Assembly (NCBI RefSeq): GCF_019423705.1 | Contig: NZ_JAHZAX010000001.1 | Span: 3,998-67,997, forward strand | From: Ruminococcus sp. | GTDB lineage: Bacteria; Bacillota; Clostridia; Oscillospirales; Ruminococcaceae | Length of the DNA: 64,000 nt | Reading direction: 5' to 3' | Shown here: positions 59,083-64,000 of the stretch, piece by piece | Layout of the letters: every line of letters starts with the position of its first letter | Numbering within the stretch: position 1 is the first letter of the stretch | Made by a program: the position numbers and the translations under genes | Notes under the pieces: generated by a model | What the model was told of the DNA's origin: nothing | Database searches by the model: none | The model's input: only the letters and a program-made list of their open reading frames with translations

Positions 59083-59355
59083 TTATTCTACAACTGCGAG
59101 GATATCGTCCATTTTAACGATGATGAACTCTTCGCCGTCGAGCTTGACATTAGTGCCGCTGTACTTAGAGATAAGCACCTTATCGCCCTTATTAACGCCC
59201 ATTGTAACGTCCTTTTTACCGGGGCCGACTGCGATGACCTCGGCTACCTCCGGCTTTTCCTTAGCTGAACCTGTAAGGATGATACCGCTCTTAGTAGTTT
59301 CCTCAGCCTCTGTCATTTTAACTACAACTCTGTCCTGCAATGGTTTGATTGCCAT
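59083..59355 (-). CDS. groES: Co-chaperonin GroES (10 kDa)
   Basis: The 90-residue co-chaperonin starts MAIKPLQDRVVVKM and carries the mobile-loop sequence EEATKSGIIL-like (TTKSGIILTGSAKEKP) that binds GroEL. The rest (GPGKK, GDKVLISKYSGTNVKLDGEEF, DDILAVVE) is fully conserved. It is the first gene of the operon, with AAGGAGG upstream. Confidence 0.98.
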   Translation of the reverse strand: MAIKPLQDRVVVKMTEAEETTKSGIILTGSAKEKPEVAEVIAVGPGKKDVTMGVNKGDKVLISKYSGTNVKLDGEEFIIVKMDDILAVVE

Positions 59356-59447
59356 AATAAGTTCCTCCTTTATAGTATCTGTTCAATTTCTAAATGGTAT
59401 ATTTGAAAGTGCTCAAAACAGATCTCAGCACTCTCAGCGCTAGATTG

Positions 59448-59474
59448 TTAGCACTCATTCTTCTTGAGTGCTAA
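59448..59474. promoter_or_regulatory. CIRCE operator (HrcA binding site)
   Basis: TTAGCACTC, nine bases, GAGTGCTAA: a perfect match to CIRCE, the inverted repeat bound by the heat-shock repressor HrcA. It lies just downstream of the predicted -10. A second pair of related arms in the opposite order, AGTGCT...AGCACT, lies at about 59408-59433. Confidence 0.98.
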
Positions 59475-59478
59475 CTAT

Positions 59479-59506
59479 ATTTTAGCACCTTTTTCGCAAA
59501 TTTCAA
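59479..59506 (-). promoter_or_regulatory. Predicted promoter of groES-groEL
   Basis: TTGAAA (59506-59501), a 16-base spacer and TAAAAT (59484-59479) on the minus strand, directly before CIRCE. Confidence 0.8.
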
Positions 59507-59619
59507 GTCATTTATGGTCATTTATATTATTTTTGTAGGATTGCACAATAGTTTGGTTGTTTATCGGTGGTATTAGTGTACAGATTGTACGATAATTTGC
59601 CTTTGTTCTACTTATACAG

Positions 59620-59737
59620 AGCGTTACGTTAGCGTGTCGCAAATTCGCACTTTTTCTATTCCCCATTTCAAAATCATCGCCGCTAGGCGATTCCGACATT
59701 CCTCATTCCTCATTCCTCACTCCTCATTCCTCACTTG
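59620..59737. repeat. Composite repeat with CGTGTCGC box, ATCGCC hairpin and ATTCCTC tract
   Basis: ACGTTAGCGTGTCGCAAATTCGC, the hairpin ATCGCCGCTAGGCGATT and five ATTCCTC/ACTCCTC units occur in this order. Parts recur at 15595-15645, 44041-44166 (inverted) and, the first box only, near 7805-7822. Confidence 0.8.
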
Positions 59738-59773
59738 CACCGCACTTTCCTCAACCACAATGGTAAAAAAGTA

Positions 59774-59802
59774 TTGCAATGTCAGCCAAAATGGTGTATA
59801 AT
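59774..59802 (+). promoter_or_regulatory. Predicted promoter of the SGNH lipoprotein gene
   Basis: TTGCAA (59774-59779), a 17-base spacer and TATAAT (59797-59802), 60 bases before the ATG. Confidence 0.75.
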
Positions 59803-59861
59803 GGTCTTGTAAAATATATAGCCATTATGGCAAATTTCAAGATCAGAAAGGATTTTCGACT

Positions 59862-61181
59862 ATGAAGAAATTATTGGCAGCTGCCCTCGCCCTTTGTATG
59901 ACTAGCGCTGTTTTTACAGGCTGCGGCAGCTCAGACAATTCAAGCTCAAGTGCTAAGGACGGCGCTTCCAACGCCGCTGCCGACTCCACCACCAATGACA
60001 GCTCCGCTGCTGCCGAGGAAAGCGTTTCCGACAAGCTCCTCGCTGAGTACCCTGTTTCTACTGAAAAGGTGGACGTCAAGAACGGCGCAACAGATAATAT
60101 GATCGCTCGCAGCGTTATCAATGAGGGCGATACTTCTCGCCTTGCTGCAAAGCTCGATTACGCTCTTGCTAATCCAAAGGAAACTACTAAAATTTGCTTC
60201 CTCGGCGACTCTATCACAGCAGGCTCAGGCGCAAACTCTTCCACTCATCAGTATGTAAACCAGTTCAAGAGCTGGTGGGAAGAGAATATCAGCTACTATG
60301 TTGACGTTAATAACGCTGGTATCGGCGCAACTGACTCTTACATCGGCGTTCACAGAGCGCAGAGAGACGCTCTTGCTGATAACCCAGATATCATCGTTAT
60401 CGAGTTCATCAACGACGCTGACAACGACTTCTATGAGTCTTGTATGGACAGCCTTGTTAGAATGTGCCTTGAGCAGGAAAACAACCCTGCCGTTATGATA
60501 CTCGAGCCTTCCTGCGAGGACGGTTCTTCTCCACAGGCTGCGCACCTCAAGGTCGCACAGGCTTATAACATTCCTATGATATCTTATCACGATGCTGTTA
60601 TGCCTGAGATCGAGGCTGGCAACTTCACTTGGCAGGATATCTCACCTGATAACGTTCACCCGAATGACGATGGCCACGTTATAATGGCTTCTCTGCTCAC
60701 AAAGTTCGCTGAGAACGTAAAGAACAACCTTGACACAGAGGACAAGGAAGCAAAGGCATTTGACGAGAACACAGTTGCTCCGACAGGCGACCCATTTGCA
60801 AACGCTACTATCGGCAGCCGTGAGACTTCCGACATCGTAAAGACAACTGACGAAGGTTCATTCACAAAGGTAACAAAGTTCCAGAAGTTCACAGATGGCT
60901 GGGGCACGACAACAGGCGGCACAGCTACATTTGAGATCACAGCAAAGAACATCGGTATGATCTACTATATGACAGTTGACGGCTCTTCCGCAACAGTTGC
61001 AGTTAAGATCGACGGCGAGGACGTTGCGACTATCAACGCTGACTTCTCAGGCGGCTGGGGCAACTACGCAAAGGCTGAGCAGGTATACTCTTCTGACGAA
61101 GTTGCAACTCACACAGTTGAAGTAACAGTTATCGACGATTCAAAGCCAAACTTTGAGATCCTTAACTGGCTGGTTTCTTAA
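59862..61181 (+). CDS. Surface lipoprotein with SGNH/GDSL esterase domain
   Basis: This 439-residue lipoprotein has a signal peptide with lipobox VFTGC (Cys at about 21), a Ser/Ala/Asp-rich linker (about 22-60) and an SGNH hydrolase domain (about 105-290). The catalytic Ser is in CFLGDSITAGSG, block II Gly in NNAGIGATDS, block III Asn in FINDADND, and Asp/His in DNVHPNDDGH. A C-terminal beta-sandwich (about 310-439, VAVKIDGEDVATINADF) resembles the extra domain of some acetylxylan-type esterases. It probably removes acyl groups from plant polysaccharides outside the cell (inference). Confidence 0.9.
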   Translation: MKKLLAAALALCMTSAVFTGCGSSDNSSSSAKDGASNAAADSTTNDSSAAAEESVSDKLLAEYPVSTEKVDVKNGATDNMIARSVINEGDTSRLAAKLDYALANPKETTKICFLGDSITAGSGANSSTHQYVNQFKSWWEENISYYVDVNNAGIGATDSYIGVHRAQRDALADNPDIIVIEFINDADNDFYESCMDSLVRMCLEQENNPAVMILEPSCEDGSSPQAAHLKVAQAYNIPMISYHDAVMPEIEAGNFTWQDISPDNVHPNDDGHVIMASLLTKFAENVKNNLDTEDKEAKAFDENTVAPTGDPFANATIGSRETSDIVKTTDEGSFTKVTKFQKFTDGWGTTTGGTATFEITAKNIGMIYYMTVDGSSATVAVKIDGEDVATINADFSGGWGNYAKAEQVYSSDEVATHTVEVTVIDDSKPNFEILNWLVS

Positions 61182-61215
61182 TTGCCGGACTACAAGCTTA
61201 AACTTTATAACAACA

Positions 61216-61254
61216 AAACGGCTGATACTAATTTGTATCAGCCGTTTATTTTTG
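61216..61254. terminator. Terminator of the SGNH lipoprotein gene
   Basis: AAACGGCTGATAC pairs with GTATCAGCCGTTT around a 6-base loop, followed by ATTTTTG. The stem is perfect, so it may also stop the convergent transcript. Confidence 0.9.
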
Positions 61255-61262
61255 TGTTCAGA

Positions 61263-61793
61263 TTATGAATTTTGCTGAGCTGTCACAAGGTCACAAAGCT
61301 CTGTCATAAGCTCTTCGGGAACATTATAATAGCTCTTGTTGATCTTTAAATTGTAGGTATCAGTAGTAGACTGTCTGACAGTTATCTTATATTTTTTGCC
61401 GTCCGATATCTCCCATTGAGGTGTTCCCTTCGCAACACTTTGGCTTTCAGCTTCTTCCTTTGTTACTTCATAGTTAAGGCTTTCATCAAGAAGCTGCGCA
61501 AATTTCTCAACAGCCTCTTCACCGTCTATGTCCCAATATCTTCCATCGCCGCTTGGATTACCATAAGCTTTAGATACTCCAAATCCGTTTATATCGGAAA
61601 AATCAATGGTAACGATATTTTCATCATCTGAATCGGCTGTTGTTTCGTCCTGTGAATCAAGAGTCACAATTTCACTATCTGTCTGTTTAACATTGTTCTC
61701 ACTACTTTCATCCGCTACATCACCACAAGCGACCATTGAAGCAACAAATGTTATACAATAAGCCATTAGTATAAAACGTGTAATTTTTTTCAT
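61263..61793 (-). CDS. Lipoprotein of unknown function, partner of the cysteine-protease-like gene
   Basis: The 176-residue protein has a signal peptide with lipobox SMVAC (Cys near 23), an acidic Ser/Thr/Asp linker and a small alpha-beta domain (about 65-170) with FGVSKAYGNPSGDGRYWDI and KKYKITVRQSTTDTYNLKI. I start it at ATG 61793 with AAGGAG upstream. It lies 27 bases after the cysteine-protease-like gene on the same strand. It could be an inhibitor or anchor for that protein, but no family is recognised. Confidence 0.78.
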   Translation of the reverse strand: MKKITRFILMAYCITFVASMVACGDVADESSENNVKQTDSEIVTLDSQDETTADSDDENIVTIDFSDINGFGVSKAYGNPSGDGRYWDIDGEEAVEKFAQLLDESLNYEVTKEEAESQSVAKGTPQWEISDGKKYKITVRQSTTDTYNLKINKSYYNVPEELMTELCDLVTAQQNS

Positions 61794-61820
61794 ATATGTC
61801 ATCTCCTTCAACTTTGTTTA

Positions 61821-62798
61821 TTAGTCAAAATACACTATGCCATCGCTATAACTACTATTAATGAGAACATTTTCATTGCCCCAACCATCATTTACTACAT
61901 ACCACTTATATATCATTGTATTTCCATTATATCTTATTTGTGTTCCGTGCGCTACGACCCAATGGTTCTTATATATTGAGTGGTCACTCAGACCAACAAT
62001 TACAGGTTCATCTAATCTAAGAATTGAATAATACACTCTGCCCCAATAATCCCCAGTATATTGAGGTATTGCGCTAAGTGAATTTAATGAAGTAACAGTC
62101 TTATAAGCCTTCTCTATTCCCTGTGGCAAAGTAGTATAGTCTGTACCCTCTCTTTTAGGCTCTATTACGCCCCTTATCGCTTCAAAGGTCATCATTGAAT
62201 TATTAGCAAATGACGCCTTCAAATAATCACTTGACACATAGTCATAGTAATAATATAGCATTATGGTAGTAGCTAATGAACCACAAGCATTCTTGTCGCC
62301 CGTATTGTAATTCAATTTTCTAGTACTTCCCTTTATTGTTGTCTTTACGTCTCTAATATTGGAATTAGTGCTTATTGTTTGAACAGCATACTCGGAAGAC
62401 TCTATCGGCTCGAACTCAAAATCGTTTACACATTCGCCAGAATTGATATCGAAAAACTGTCCGTCTTTTTCTGTTACATATTCTAGCGGGCCTCCATAGT
62501 ACACAACCTCATCACAGTTTAGGTATGGTGACTCCGCCGTAGAACTATACTCTATAATACAGCTATTTATATCATAAATGATATAACCACTTTCACAATC
62601 TAAACAGTATGCAACTTGCTCATTTTGTTGATTAAATAAGTTATGTCTGTTCACTACCGAACCCATTCCATCATTATCAATTGTGTACTGAACCATACTT
62701 GGTATTGGCTCATAATCTCTGTTTTGACTAGCAGAAACACCGACTGGCATTGTTCCCATAATCGCTAACACTATTGCAGCTGAAATAATTTTCTTCAT
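61821..62798 (-). CDS. Secreted papain-fold (C39/C10-like) cysteine protease-like protein
   Basis: This 325-residue protein has a signal peptide ending near GVSASQ, a pro-region of about 130 residues and a C-terminal domain with a papain-like triad. A Cys lies in NACGSLATTIMLYYYYD (about 170), a His in KNHWVVAHGTQ (about 280) and an Asn/Asp in WYVVNDGWGN (about 301-310). The pattern resembles streptopain-like and C39-like peptidases found in gut Firmicutes. GAGG lies upstream of the ATG. It may process surface proteins or peptides; the lipoprotein encoded next may control it (inference). Confidence 0.75.
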   Translation of the reverse strand: MKKIISAAIVLAIMGTMPVGVSASQNRDYEPIPSMVQYTIDNDGMGSVVNRHNLFNQQNEQVAYCLDCESGYIIYDINSCIIEYSSTAESPYLNCDEVVYYGGPLEYVTEKDGQFFDINSGECVNDFEFEPIESSEYAVQTISTNSNIRDVKTTIKGSTRKLNYNTGDKNACGSLATTIMLYYYYDYVSSDYLKASFANNSMMTFEAIRGVIEPKREGTDYTTLPQGIEKAYKTVTSLNSLSAIPQYTGDYWGRVYYSILRLDEPVIVGLSDHSIYKNHWVVAHGTQIRYNGNTMIYKWYVVNDGWGNENVLINSSYSDGIVYFD

Positions 62799-62818
62799 AA
62801 TAACTACCTCATGTAATT

Positions 62819-62847
62819 ATTATACACTAAATATACAATTATTTCAA
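62819..62847 (-). promoter_or_regulatory. Predicted promoter of the protease-lipoprotein pair
   Basis: TTGAAA (62847-62842), a 17-base spacer and TATAAT (62824-62819), about 20 bases before the ATG. Confidence 0.75.
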
Positions 62848-62920
62848 TCGGCACTATTTACATAAATTCACATCGTATTTTGTTGTATTTGTCAACAAAA
62901 ACGTTATCGGCATTTATTTT

Positions 62921-63637
62921 TTATCTTTTTATATCCATTCGCCTGCAAGCCACCACAAAGAACACCACTATCTCTGCTATCGCCACAAAGCCCATATTCC
63001 TGCGATAGCAAATGCTTTCAGCATAATTTCCTGCGCCGATATCGGAGAAAAGCTTTATGAACAGGAAAACATATGCCGCCACCACAAGTATCCCAAGCCA
63101 TATGTTAAAGCGCTTTATCACCACGCTTATGAGCAATGCTGAGAGGTATATTATCGCAAAGACCATTGCCGCCGAAATGAAGCTTTTGAAGGCTGAACCT
63201 GTAAAAAAGAAGTCGAATATCCGTGAATTTGCTTTCAGCGTTTCGTATGAGGTCATATCGTTTGTGTCCAAAAGATTTTCAATGCCCAAAAGCCACAATG
63301 AATATGCTCCCGAAATGAACAGCGCCATTATCACCATACTTATGAGCGAGCTTATCATTGCGCAGCGCCTCGGCACATTCTGCGCTATCGCCATTTGAAA
63401 GGCGTTTGAATAGACCACATATGCGCACACCGCCGTCATAATGCAGGAAGCCATTATCAACATCGGCAGGGCGAACTCGCAGGATATGACCATATCACGG
63501 CCTGTTCCGAAATACGCCGCCGCTGTTATGACCCCATAAAGGCAGAGGATAAATCCGTACATTATAGAGCAGTAATATTTCTGCACGTTTTTGAGAAGCT
63601 TGAAAGTTTTGCTCATCATTGTCATATTTTTTGTCAT
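62921..63637 (-). CDS. ABC-2-like membrane protein
   Basis: The 238-residue protein has six hydrophobic segments, with NVPRRCAMISSLISMVIM between segments 3 and 4 as in ABC-2 type permeases of bacteriocin or antibiotic exporters. It directly follows a similar membrane protein (two bases between stop and start), so the two probably form a heterodimeric permease. The ATPase gene should lie upstream, right of the window. GTGAG precedes the ATG; later in-frame ATGs are possible. Confidence 0.75.
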   Translation of the reverse strand: MTKNMTMMSKTFKLLKNVQKYYCSIMYGFILCLYGVITAAAYFGTGRDMVISCEFALPMLIMASCIMTAVCAYVVYSNAFQMAIAQNVPRRCAMISSLISMVIMALFISGAYSLWLLGIENLLDTNDMTSYETLKANSRIFDFFFTGSAFKSFISAAMVFAIIYLSALLISVVIKRFNIWLGILVVAAYVFLFIKLFSDIGAGNYAESICYRRNMGFVAIAEIVVFFVVACRRMDIKR

Positions 63638-63639
63638 TT

Positions 63640-64000
63640 TTATCTCACGCCCCTAACCGCCTTGACAGGCTTTCTGCGCCAAGCCAAATACGCCACCATA
63701 GCCGCAATGAACAGCAGGACAGCATATGTAAAAGTAAACGCCGCAACGGAATTTTTCTCGCTGATATCGCAAAAGAACTCATAGGAAAGCACGGGGGTAT
63801 CAAAGCCTGTTGTGAAAGCGTCGCCGCTTAAATTCACCGCAAAGAGTATCACTATTACGCCGCAGTTTATAAGCTTTCCCACACGCTCAAGTCTGCTCAT
63901 TATGATGAAAAACGCCAAGCCGCTGGCAAAGGCAAGCATTGTTCTGATGAACAGCATAAACCACATATATCCAACGCTATCGGCGAATGAAAGCATTGGC
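63640..64000 (-). CDS. Membrane protein, C-terminal part (runs off the window)
   Basis: At least 119 residues with three to four transmembrane segments and a basic C-terminus (WRRKPVKAVRGVR). An ATG is present at 63996, but the frame stays open to the window edge, and the partner gene next to it encodes a protein twice this size, so this is probably a truncated view of a second ABC-2-like permease. Confidence 0.65.
   Translation of the reverse strand, partial: PMLSFADSVGYMWFMLFIRTMLAFASGLAFFIIMSRLERVGKLINCGVIVILFAVNLSGDAFTTGFDTPVLSYEFFCDISEKNSVAAFTFTYAVLLFIAAMVAYLAWRRKPVKAVRGVR

Noticed and set aside
59698..59737. The ATTCCTC run as a CRISPR or as a phase-variable promoter spacer
   Set aside because: There are no spacers between units, and the tract is not placed between a -35 and a -10 box of the downstream gene.

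Overview
The window reads as a chromosomal segment of a Gram-positive, spore-forming, anaerobic gut or rumen bacterium, most like Ruminococcus and relatives (Oscillospiraceae). The reasons are a spoIVB-spo0A pair with exact Spo0A boxes, a spoVAC gene, a CIRCE operator at groES-groEL, strong GGAGG ribosome binding sites, TTGACA/TATAAT promoters with 17-nt spacers, a GH130 mannoside phosphorylase beside an ABC sugar importer that lacks its own ATPase, and lipoproteins with Ser/Thr/Ala-rich linkers. No tRNA, rRNA, CRISPR array, transposase or phage gene was seen. The species assignment is inference.

Layout. 1-6.3 kb: a chemotaxis operon on the minus strand (cheA-cheW-cheR-cheB-cheW) whose last gene is coupled to a fumarate hydratase alpha subunit. 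6.3-9.0 kb: a phosphoribosyltransferase-like protein, a small membrane-anchored protein, an Rrf2 regulator and an ECF transporter S component. 9.1-10.6 kb: pdxS-pdxT (vitamin B6). 11.0-15.3 kb: zapA-U32 peptidase-dut-amidohydrolase operon. 15.7-21.4 kb: a MacB-type ABC export operon with two adaptors, one carrying an unusual insertion, behind an attenuator-like leader. 21.5-27.4 kb: mfd, pth and glmU.

27.7-37.7 kb is a carbohydrate region: an AraC regulator with an unknown partner gene, a GH130 phosphorylase with LacI/CcpA-type operators, an aminotransferase with a structured 5' leader, a sugar ABC importer (binding protein plus two permeases) and a LacI regulator. A structured-RNA candidate lies just upstream of the AraC gene. 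37.9-44.0 kb: an unknown membrane protein, spoIVB, spo0A, a polyprenyl-phosphate sugar transferase and metF. 44.5-53.1 kb: an ECF-type sigma factor coupled to a membrane beta-propeller protein (probable anti-sigma), a MATE exporter, a sodium-symporter family transporter, a cysteine-cluster protein, spoVAC and a lipoprotein. 53.4-59.5 kb: response regulator-histidine kinase-HtrA operon, then groES-groEL under CIRCE. 59.8-64 kb: an SGNH-esterase lipoprotein, a secreted cysteine-protease-like protein with a lipoprotein, and two ABC-2-like membrane proteins cut by the window end.

Between genes there is a dense set of short palindromic repeats. One family has the core GGGCGAACATTGTTCGCCCCTACA or a longer form with an AATTGTTATGAGC...AATAACAATT interior. 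It occurs about 20 times, sometimes as the transcription terminator. At least three other repeat families are present. These repeats, the two candidate structured RNAs (about 29.2-29.4 kb and 31.26-31.32 kb) and the two attenuator-like leaders are the parts of the window least explained by known gene families.
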